From NCBI GenBank assembly GCA_910587515.1, contig CAJULW010000011.1, forward strand, positions 1 through 56,696: 56,696 bases of DNA, written 5' to 3'. This stretch comes from an uncultured Duncaniella sp. GTDB taxonomy: Bacteria; Bacteroidota; Bacteroidia; Bacteroidales; Muribaculaceae. The position numbers were made by a program, and so were the translations under genes. The first letter of the stretch is position 1, and every line of letters begins with the position of its first letter. The notes under the pieces were generated by a model. The model was given only the letters and a program-made list of their open reading frames with translations. It made no database searches and was not told the DNA's origin. Positions 50,615 through 56,696 of this stretch are shown here, in pieces.

Positions 50615-50706
50615 ACATTAATTTTCTCCTCTCAATAGCGTCCACACCATAGACGCAAACAAATTTAATTAACCCATATATGTTTAACTTTTAAAATGAA
50701 TCCATT

Positions 50707-50808
50707 ATGAAAGTAACAAAAATGGTAAAAAAAGCCATCGAGTGGTATTGCGAATCAGCAGCCCTCATGTATCGGGTAGACAACTCGGAAAATTATCATG
50801 AACTCTAA
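50707..50808 (+). CDS. Small ORF of 33 residues, unrecognised
   Basis: ATG at 50707, TAA at 50806-50808. The product begins MKVTKMVKKAIEWYCES and ends SENYHEL: Lys-rich at the N-terminus, aromatic in the middle (Trp, four Tyr/Phe-like positions), acidic at the end. It is 92 bp downstream of the first small ORF and 32 bp upstream of the structured RNA element. Function unknown. The pairing of two very short ORFs behind one promoter is the main support. Confidence 0.45.
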   Translation: MKVTKMVKKAIEWYCESAALMYRVDNSENYHEL

Positions 50809-50840
50809 CAGTTCTGATAAAACCCGATACACCTCTCCAC

Positions 50841-50935
50841 GGGACATTGAACACCCCGCATAAATTTAGAGAAATAAGCTCTAAAGGAAAAATAAAAGCG
50901 ACAATCGTGTCGTAAGCGGTGTTCAGACTCGTCCC
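50841..50935 (+). ncRNA. Structured multi-helix RNA element
   Basis: Closing stem in two parts: GGGAC (50841-50845) with GTCCC (50931-50935), and GAACACC (50849-50855) with GGTGTTC (50918-50924). Inside are two hairpins: TTTAGAG/CTCTAAA (50865-50871 with 50879-50885) and CGACA/TGTCG (50899-50903 with 50908-50912) with a 4-base loop. This is a three-way junction lying between a small ORF and a terminator. It does not match a riboswitch I can name. It may be a 3'-end regulatory RNA, an sRNA released from the transcript, or a structured 3'-UTR. Confidence 0.4.
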
Positions 50936-50977
50936 CTATTTTAAGTCAACATTGACAAAGTCTATAATATGTTACAG

Positions 50978-51005
50978 ACCACCGGGCCACTCCCGGTGGT
51001 TTTTT
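50978..51005 (+). terminator. Strong intrinsic terminator of the small-ORF unit
   Basis: ACCACCGGG (50978-50986) pairs perfectly with CCCGGTGGT (50992-51000) across a 5-base loop, followed by a T run. It is the most canonical terminator in the window and ends the unit that starts near 50415, about 590 nt long. It separates that unit from the peptidase gene. Confidence 0.88.
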
Positions 51006-51103
51006 ATATACATCCTTTCCAATCTATGGCACACATCTAATACTCTGCCTCTATTTCTACCTAAAAAAGATTAAATCAGAGTATAAAATTAGAATTTTAA
51101 TCG

Positions 51104-51111
51104 TAATTTTG
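51104..51111 (+). promoter_or_regulatory. -7 box of the prolyl oligopeptidase gene
   Basis: TAATTTTG matches TAnnTTTG; -33 is weak. Start near 51116, leader about 42 nt to the ATG at 51158. An out-of-frame ATG at 51121 lies in the leader. Confidence 0.45.
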
Positions 51112-51157
51112 CGCGCAACCATGATAAACCAACCTTCACATTTTTCTTACAAATTAT

Positions 51158-53287
51158 ATGTTACCCTCACGAAATCTAACTTACGCCGTCATGACAACCA
51201 TGGCTTTAGGCTCATTGGCCGGATGCTCTCAGCAAAAACAGCTTTCCTATCCGGCAGCACCGTCTGACAACACTGTCGACACTATCTTCGGAATGACCGT
51301 GGCAGACCCTTTCCGTCCGCTCGAAAACGACACAGCGACCGAAACCCTCAAATGGGTCGAAGCCGAAAACGCTGTGACCGACGCATACCTATCAAAAATA
51401 CCATTCCGTAAAAAAATCAACGCCCGACTGACCGAACTTAATGATTTCGTCAAAAGAGGGCTGACTTATCGGGAAAATGACGGAATGTTCTATTTCTTTG
51501 AAAACGATGGACTTAAAAATCAGTCTATATTATATCGCAAACCGGCTCTTGACAGCAATGAACGTGAAATATTTCTTGATCCAAATAAACTTAGCGACGA
51601 CGGGACGGTAGCACTCACCGGAGTCACACAATCCAAAGACGGGAAATACACCGCTTATACCATCAGCCGTAGCGGTTCTGACTGGACCGAAATATTCGTG
51701 ATGGACACTAAGACAAAAGAGCTGCTTCCGGACCATATCAAATGGGCTAAATTTACCGGTGCGTCATGGGACGGTGACGGATTCTACTACAGCGCATACC
51801 CCGCTCCAGAAGAAGGCAAAGAATACTCTAATGCAAATCAAAACCATCTCGTATATTACCACAAGATAGGAACTCCGCAAAGCGACGACACGGTAGTGTT
51901 CAATGACCCGGCCCATCCTTTCCATTTCCACTCGGCACAGGTAGCCGAATCACAGCCGGTGGTTTTCGTCAATGTCAGCGGAGCAGGCGTAGGCAACGAG
52001 CTGAAAGTCCGCAAGAACGGGACTTGGGAAACCATGGTTCCGACACAGGATTACACCACAAATGTAATCGATGTTATAAATGACAAAATCTATCTTCTGA
52101 CATCGTATGGCGCTCCGAAAAACAGATTGATGGTGGCCGACCTTGCAAACCCGTCGATAGAAAACTGGAAAGAACTCGTTGCCGAAGATGAAGGAGTCCT
52201 CAGCGACGCACAATTCGCCGGTGACAAACTGTTCCTGACATACGAAAAAGATGCGGCTAACCAAATCGCCATTCATAACATTGACGGCAAAAAAGAAGGA
52301 GAGGTAAAACTTCCCGGCTACGGCACGGTAGGCCTATATACCGAACGCAAATATCCCGAAGATATATTCTATACGTTCTCATCGTTCACATCTCCCTCCG
52401 CCCAATACGCCTACAATATCAAGACAGGTGAAAGCAAACAAATCTTCCAATCGGAAATAAAGGGCGTCGACCTTGGCGAATATGTCACCGAACAAGTGTT
52501 CTATCCGTCCGCTGACGGCACCAAGGTTCCTATGTTCCTCACATATAAAAAAGGTCTTGAACGAAACGGCAAAAACCCGGTATATCTATATGGCTATGGA
52601 GGTTTCAATGTATCGTTGACCCCTGGATTCTCCGCTAACCGTATGTTCCTTCTTGAAAACGGTGTGATCTATGCGCAGACCAATCTACGCGGAGGTTCCG
52701 AATATGGCGAGGCATGGCACGAAGCCGGAACAAAAATGAACAAACTGAATGTGTTCAATGACTTCATCGGTGCCGCCGAATATCTCATCAAGGAAGGTTA
52801 CACCTCTCCTGAATATCTCACTATCGAAGGCGGAAGCAACGGAGGTCTCCTCGTAGGAGCGACCACCAATCTACGTCCCGATCTATTCAAAGTGGCTATT
52901 CCGCGTGTCGGCGTGATGGACATGATGCGCTATCACCTCTTCACTATCGGATGGAACTGGGCTTCGGACTACGGGACAAGCGCGGATTCACCAGAAATGG
53001 CCAAGTACCTCCTTGACTATTCACCTGTACACAATATCAAAAACGACGGCACTCCCTATCCGGCCATCCTCGTGATGACAGCCGACCATGACGACCGCGT
53101 AGTCCCAGCCCACTCATTCAAATATGCCGCAGCTCTCCAGGCCTCAAACACCGGTGATGCCCCCAAGCTCATCCGTATCGACTCAAAAGCCGGCCACGGA
53201 GCGGGAAAACCGATCGCGAAAGTGCTCGAAGAGTACACCGACATGTATTCATTCATGTTTGAAAACATCGGTATTCAACCTAAATAA
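51158..53287 (+). CDS. Prolyl oligopeptidase family serine peptidase (lipoprotein)
   Basis: The 709-residue S9A enzyme has a lipoprotein signal (lipobox LAGC, Cys23). The N-terminal beta-propeller spans about 70-430 and the alpha/beta-hydrolase domain follows. Catalytic residues are Ser560 in EGGSNGGLLVGA, Asp in MTADHDDRVVPAHS and His in KAGHGAGK. It cleaves short peptides after proline and is probably attached to a membrane facing the periplasm. Features such as YGYGGFNVSLTPGFSA and YAQTNLRGGSEYGEAWHEAG are diagnostic. It has its own promoter and precedes the BamE-like lipoprotein gene by 28 bp. Confidence 0.95.
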   Translation: MLPSRNLTYAVMTTMALGSLAGCSQQKQLSYPAAPSDNTVDTIFGMTVADPFRPLENDTATETLKWVEAENAVTDAYLSKIPFRKKINARLTELNDFVKRGLTYRENDGMFYFFENDGLKNQSILYRKPALDSNEREIFLDPNKLSDDGTVALTGVTQSKDGKYTAYTISRSGSDWTEIFVMDTKTKELLPDHIKWAKFTGASWDGDGFYYSAYPAPEEGKEYSNANQNHLVYYHKIGTPQSDDTVVFNDPAHPFHFHSAQVAESQPVVFVNVSGAGVGNELKVRKNGTWETMVPTQDYTTNVIDVINDKIYLLTSYGAPKNRLMVADLANPSIENWKELVAEDEGVLSDAQFAGDKLFLTYEKDAANQIAIHNIDGKKEGEVKLPGYGTVGLYTERKYPEDIFYTFSSFTSPSAQYAYNIKTGESKQIFQSEIKGVDLGEYVTEQVFYPSADGTKVPMFLTYKKGLERNGKNPVYLYGYGGFNVSLTPGFSANRMFLLENGVIYAQTNLRGGSEYGEAWHEAGTKMNKLNVFNDFIGAAEYLIKEGYTSPEYLTIEGGSNGGLLVGATTNLRPDLFKVAIPRVGVMDMMRYHLFTIGWNWASDYGTSADSPEMAKYLLDYSPVHNIKNDGTPYPAILVMTADHDDRVVPAHSFKYAAALQASNTGDAPKLIRIDSKAGHGAGKPIAKVLEEYTDMYSFMFENIGIQPK

Positions 53288-53315
53288 CAACCCACCTACC
53301 GATTAATGACCGAAA

Positions 53316-54242
53316 ATGAAATTTGACCGGCTCAAAACTATTCCTGCCGTAATAATGACTATAACCTTGGGCGGATGCTTCACGGGCGTGGAGTATACGC
53401 CCAAGGTCACGCATAACGACGTACGGAAAGAAAGAATAGTCACCACCCCCGAAGATACTTTTTTGGCCGATGTTGCCGACGAAGCCCTACGGGAATGGAA
53501 GCCGGGCAAACGTTTCCGCATAACCGATCATAAGATCAGACTTATATTCGGGGCCACGGCTTCCGTCAGAGATTCCCTCGGAGGCCGTACCCTTATATTC
53601 GACGAAGCCCGTGAAGCCCCGTCGATCACAGGAACATCGGTAACCGACATTGTTTTCACCATCGACAGCTGCCGCTCTCTCATATACCGTATCAACCGAC
53701 CGCTCTCGACGCTCATGGAACAAAAGGCCCTATCCATCCCATTCACCATACAGGAAAGCCTTGTAGACGACGCGCGAAAGCTGATCGACGGCAAACGCCT
53801 CTACATCTTGACTCGCACATGGCGTGACGACTCGGACAATTCAATGAACGGACGTCAGTTCGTGGCAGTCACAGTCGACTCAGTCACCCCCGGCAACGAT
53901 ATTTATCCGATCAAAGTATCATTTACTGACGATCAAGGGAAATCGGCTCGTATATTCCTGCATCCCGGTTCGCGGACACACACACCTCGCTCCTTCCCCG
54001 CCCTGTTCTCATTCACCAATCCAAGGCTGAAATATCCGACAATCAACGATAAGGCATGGGAAAACATCATCAACGGCCGTGTGGCTCTCGACATGACACG
54101 CGAAGAATGCCGTCTCGCACTCGGTGCGCCCCGTGAAGTCGACCGCGGAGCAGACAATTCATTCGTCCGCGAAGTCTGGCTCTACGAAAACGGAATCTAT
54201 CTCGTTTTTGAAGACGGCCTGCTCAAGATGTTCCGCCATTGA
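53316..54242 (+). CDS. Lipoprotein with BamE/SmpA-like C-terminal region
   Basis: The 308-residue lipoprotein (lipobox LGGC, Cys21) has a mostly beta middle region that I do not recognise (about 55-250). The last 65 residues look like a BamE/SmpA/OmlA domain: WENIINGRVALDMTREECRLALGAPREVDRG, then REVWLYENGIYLVFEDGLLKMF. In other bacteria this fold is part of outer-membrane assembly; here it is fused to an uncharacterised domain, so a different role is possible. It is 28 bp downstream of the peptidase gene and probably co-transcribed. Confidence 0.65.
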   Translation: MKFDRLKTIPAVIMTITLGGCFTGVEYTPKVTHNDVRKERIVTTPEDTFLADVADEALREWKPGKRFRITDHKIRLIFGATASVRDSLGGRTLIFDEAREAPSITGTSVTDIVFTIDSCRSLIYRINRPLSTLMEQKALSIPFTIQESLVDDARKLIDGKRLYILTRTWRDDSDNSMNGRQFVAVTVDSVTPGNDIYPIKVSFTDDQGKSARIFLHPGSRTHTPRSFPALFSFTNPRLKYPTINDKAWENIINGRVALDMTREECRLALGAPREVDRGADNSFVREVWLYENGIYLVFEDGLLKMFRH

Positions 54243-54410
54243 TAATGTGGACTTTGAAACGAGCGTCTCTATTCTTTAAACGGATTTATCAGAAGGCCAG
54301 AACCTCTATCCCTTTTTAACTACGGGGATATATATTTCAGAAGCTCCAATGTGGCCGAAAAACTGATAGCGCGCAGAAACAAGACTTTAATTCCGTAAAC
54401 CTTTTTAGAA

Positions 54411-54456
54411 TAAAAGAAGATTTCCCAACTTTAATTTGTCGGGAAATCTTCTTTTA
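54411..54456. terminator. Bidirectional terminator between the BamE-like and ROK genes
   Basis: TAAAAGAAGATTTCCC (54411-54426) pairs perfectly with GGGAAATCTTCTTTTA (54441-54456), a 16-bp stem with a 14-base loop and A/T tracts on both ends. The rest of 54243-54481 shows no supported gene. Confidence 0.8.
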
Positions 54457-54481
54457 TTGTTTTATCATCGCTAAATAAGGG

Positions 54482-55465
54482 CTATGCCTGCGGGGCGACG
54501 GTTTTGCTTCCCGCTTCCCATCCGAGCGCGCTCGCTCCGAGGACAGCCGCATCGGCCTCTTTAAGCTCCGAAAGGAGAATCTTGACTTTTCCTTTGAAAA
54601 CGCCCATCATATTTTTCTCCATGGATTCACGCAGAGGACGCATCAAAAGTTCTCCGGATTTGGCCAGTCCTCCGAAAAGTATTATCGCTTCCGGAGATGA
54701 GAACACCGTAAAGTCTGCAAAAGCTTCGCCAAGAATATTACCGGTATATTCAAATATTTCGTTTGCCAGTTTGTCACCGAGCACAGCTGCGTCGTAGACA
54801 TCCTTTGAAGTGATCGAGTCGATAGGAATATCACGAAGTCTTGATTCATCGTTACGCAACTCCAAAAATTCGCGGGCGGTGCGAGCCACGCCTGTGGCCG
54901 AACAATAAGCCTCGAGACAGCCCGTACGACCACATCCGCACAGACGGCCGTTGTTACGACGCATGATCGTGTGTCCGAGCTCTCCTGCAAAACCGTCGTG
55001 ACCATACACAAGCTGGCCGTTTATGACAATACCGCTTCCGACACCAGTCCCGAGTGTGATCATGACGAAATTACGCAATCCGCGAGCGGCTCCATAGGTC
55101 ATTTCTCCGAGGGCAGCAGCATTGGCGTCATTGGTTATCACCACCGGAATTCCGAATTTGTCCTTCATCATCTCCGCCATAGGCAAGATTCCTTTCCATG
55201 GAAGGTTAGGCGCATGTTCGATGTTGCCTGTATAATAATTGGCATTAGGCGCACCGACACCTATCCCATGTATCTTACCAGTGGCATCATTAGCCTCGAG
55301 CATCTGAGTCACCGAAGCGTGAAGTTCATCGAGATAATCCTCGAATTTGTCGTGTTTGCCTGTTTTTATCGAACTTGTAGCGATAACATTTCCACGGGCA
55401 TCGACAATCCCGAACACCGTATTGGTACCGCCCATGTCAATACCAAGGACGTATGGCTTGCTCAT
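54482..55465 (-). CDS. ROK family glucokinase-like sugar kinase
   Basis: The 327-residue kinase phosphorylates glucose or another hexose/aminohexose with ATP. GIDMGGTNTVFGIVD is the phosphate-1 motif, GIGVGAPNANYYTG and VVITNDANAAALGEMTYGAARG carry the catalytic Asp, FVMITLGTGVGSGIVINGQL is the phosphate-2 motif, and GELGHTIMRRNNGRLCGCGRTGCLEAYCS holds the ROK zinc site. No helix-turn-helix domain precedes it, so it is an enzyme rather than a repressor. It is divergent from ruvB. Sugar specificity is inferred. Confidence 0.92.
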   Translation of the reverse strand: MSKPYVLGIDMGGTNTVFGIVDARGNVIATSSIKTGKHDKFEDYLDELHASVTQMLEANDATGKIHGIGVGAPNANYYTGNIEHAPNLPWKGILPMAEMMKDKFGIPVVITNDANAAALGEMTYGAARGLRNFVMITLGTGVGSGIVINGQLVYGHDGFAGELGHTIMRRNNGRLCGCGRTGCLEAYCSATGVARTAREFLELRNDESRLRDIPIDSITSKDVYDAAVLGDKLANEIFEYTGNILGEAFADFTVFSSPEAIILFGGLAKSGELLMRPLRESMEKNMMGVFKGKVKILLSELKEADAAVLGASALGWEAGSKTVAPQA

Positions 55466-55508
55466 AATAAAATTTAAAGTTTAAATGGTTAAGATAATGG
55501 ATTATGCA

Positions 55509-55516
55509 CAAAGATA
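55509..55516 (-). promoter_or_regulatory. -7 box of the ROK kinase gene
   Basis: On the minus strand TATCTTTG is a full TAnnTTTG match, 44 bases before the start codon. -33 is unclear. It faces the ruvB promoter (55533-55567) in a 112-bp divergent region. Confidence 0.5.
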
Positions 55517-55532
55517 AGACAAATGACGGATG

Positions 55533-55567
55533 TTTGGAATTAATTTCAAGGAATTTTGCTAATTTTG
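55533..55567 (+). promoter_or_regulatory. Promoter of ruvB
   Basis: TTTG (55533-55536) and TAATTTTG (55560-55567) are 23 bases apart, slightly long. The box ends 10 bases before the ATG at 55578, giving a leader of about 6 nt. Confidence 0.5.
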
Positions 55568-55577
55568 TGGATTATAT

Positions 55578-56594
55578 ATGGAGACCGATTTCGACATACA
55601 CGACCGGACAAGCCCGGACAAGGATTTTGAAAAAGCATTGCGCCCCTCATATTTCGATTCTTTCAACGGACAAGAGAAAGTGGTCGAGAATCTGAAGGTG
55701 TTTGTCCAGGCCGCACGAATGCGTGGAGAGGCCTTGGACCATCTCTTGCTGTTCGGCCCTCCGGGGCTTGGAAAGACAACACTTGCCGGCATTATCGCCA
55801 ATGAACTTGGAGTCAATTTCAAAGTCACGTCCGGCCCGGTGCTCGACAAGCCTGGAGACCTAGCTGGCATACTCACATCGCTTGAAGAGAATGACGTCCT
55901 GTTCATAGACGAGATACACCGTCTGAGCCGCGTGGTCGAAGAGTATCTATACTCGGCTATGGAGGATTACCGGATCGACATCATGATCGATAAAGGACCC
56001 GGGGCACGGTCGGTCCAGCTATCGCTGTCTCCTTTTACCCTTGTCGGCGCGACGACCCGTTCCGGAATGCTCACCGCCCCGATGCGTGCCCGCTTCGGCA
56101 TAAACTGCCATCTTGAATATTACAGCCACGAGGTGCTCGAACGAATCATCCTCCGCTCGGCGTCATTGCTCGGGGTGAAATGCACCGCTGAGGCCGCCCA
56201 TGAAATAGCAATGAGAAGCCGCGGCACTCCCCGAATAGCCAACTCGCTTTTGCGACGCGTCAGAGACTTCGCCCAAGTAAAGGGAGACGGAGACATAGAC
56301 CCTTCGATAGCCCGTTTCGCACTCGAAGCCCTCAACATAGACCGTTACGGACTCGACGAAATGGATCACAAACTGTTGCTGACGATGATCAACAAATTCG
56401 AAGGCGGCCCAGTAGGGCTTTCGACCATAGCGACAGCGATCGGGGAGGAACAGGACACCATCGAGGAAGTCTATGAGCCGTTCCTCATAATGGAAGGCTT
56501 CCTACGACGCACTCCGCGAGGACGCGAAGTGACATCACTGGCCTATACACATCTGCGGCTCAACCCTCCGGCTCCGATGGCAAGCCTTTTCTGA
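55578..56594 (+). CDS. ruvB: Holliday junction branch-migration ATPase RuvB
   Basis: RuvB drives branch migration of Holliday junctions with RuvA. The 338-residue AAA+ protein shows the LRPSYFDSFNGQEKVVENL N-terminal segment, Walker A GPPGLGKTTLAGIIANELG, Walker B LFIDEIHRLSRVVEEYLYSAMED, sensor 1 LVGATTRSGMLTAPMRARFG (with the Arg finger) and the C-terminal winged helix (EEVYEPFLIMEGFLRRTPRGRE). Length is typical. It is divergent from the ROK gene and followed, after 65 bp, by the start of another gene. Confidence 0.97.
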   Translation: METDFDIHDRTSPDKDFEKALRPSYFDSFNGQEKVVENLKVFVQAARMRGEALDHLLLFGPPGLGKTTLAGIIANELGVNFKVTSGPVLDKPGDLAGILTSLEENDVLFIDEIHRLSRVVEEYLYSAMEDYRIDIMIDKGPGARSVQLSLSPFTLVGATTRSGMLTAPMRARFGINCHLEYYSHEVLERIILRSASLLGVKCTAEAAHEIAMRSRGTPRIANSLLRRVRDFAQVKGDGDIDPSIARFALEALNIDRYGLDEMDHKLLLTMINKFEGGPVGLSTIATAIGEEQDTIEEVYEPFLIMEGFLRRTPRGREVTSLAYTHLRLNPPAPMASLF

Positions 56595-56659
56595 CACCGC
56601 CACCAAGCCACCACAATACTACATATACAGTATACTCATCAATTTCTGTCATAAATACC

Positions 56660-56696
56660 ATGGCCGGAATAAAATCACTCGCAAAAGACACCGCCA
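56660..56696 (+). CDS. Start of a gene, possibly a polysaccharide flippase (partial)
   Basis: The ATG at 56660 opens a frame of 12 codons (MAGIKSLAKDTA) that continues past the window. The first residues resemble the N-terminus of lipopolysaccharide/oligosaccharide flippases that commonly follow ruvB in Bacteroidota. With twelve residues the call is only suggestive. Confidence 0.4.
   Translation, partial: MAGIKSLAKDTA

Noticed and set aside
54244..54318. 24-codon ORF just after the BamE-like lipoprotein
   Set aside because: No promoter, no conservation argument and no start-site support; too short to distinguish from chance.
1..56696. tRNA, rRNA, CRISPR or insertion sequence
   Set aside because: No cloverleaf with a TTC loop, no repeat-spacer series and no transposase or terminal inverted repeats were seen by eye on either strand.

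Overview
Organism. The window looks like a gut-type member of the order Bacteroidales, most probably Muribaculaceae-like. The evidence is Bacteroidota-style promoters (TAnnTTTG -7 boxes, often with a TTTG/TTG -33 element), few recognisable Shine-Dalgarno sites, many Cys-lipobox lipoproteins, an almost complete type IX secretion (T9SS) core operon, Rnf genes, a choloylglycine/bile-salt-hydrolase-type enzyme and a pectin (rhamnogalacturonan) degradation block. Genus is inference from gene content; no 16S gene is present. I saw no tRNA or rRNA gene, CRISPR array or insertion sequence.

Layout. 1-616: leftward promoter, a possible small RNA and a 30-bp inverted repeat. 617-12672: rhamnogalacturonan-utilisation block (frameshifted acetylesterase, an unclassified (alpha/alpha)6-type hydrolase, a DUF4450 protein, GH106, GH105, and GH28 on the opposite strand); no SusC/SusD pair or lyase is in view. 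12778-17535: GH25 lysozyme-like lipoprotein, PorU sortase, helical lipoprotein. 17638-20162 (minus): two lipoproteins. 20260-28463: phospholipase A, then a tight run dtd, MazG-like, deoC, GYF/CD225-type membrane protein, DUF2752, PgpH-like phosphodiesterase, GH3. 28574-30909 (minus): two AT-rich GT4 glycosyltransferases. 31291-36588: RseC-like, rnfB, rnfC (rnfD/G/E/A not next to them), aminotransferase, tyrS. 36711-43697: T9SS operon porT-porP-porK-porL-porM-porN. 43722-43828: a structured element whose wobble pairs favour the minus strand. 43895-50226: choloylglycine hydrolase family enzyme, a tiny protein that is little more than a T9SS sorting domain, diacylglycerol-kinase-like protein, thioredoxin-fold protein, Tpx, DJ-1 protein, ApbE. 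50403-51005: an apparently undescribed short transcription unit with two small ORFs, a multi-helix RNA element and a strong terminator. 51158-56696: prolyl oligopeptidase, BamE-like lipoprotein, ROK kinase, ruvB and the first codons of another gene.

How it fits together. PorT, P, K, L, M, N plus PorU form much of a T9SS that would export and anchor proteins bearing C-terminal sorting domains; one candidate client or decoy (45110-45433) lies just downstream of the operon. The pectin block would remove acetyl groups, cut the backbone and strip rhamnose and unsaturated galacturonate. Most convergent gene ends carry long perfect hairpins. The most unusual places are the small-ORF/structured-RNA locus at 50.4-51.0 kb, the minus-strand structured element after porN, the bare sorting-domain protein and the terminator hairpin that contains the porT start codon.
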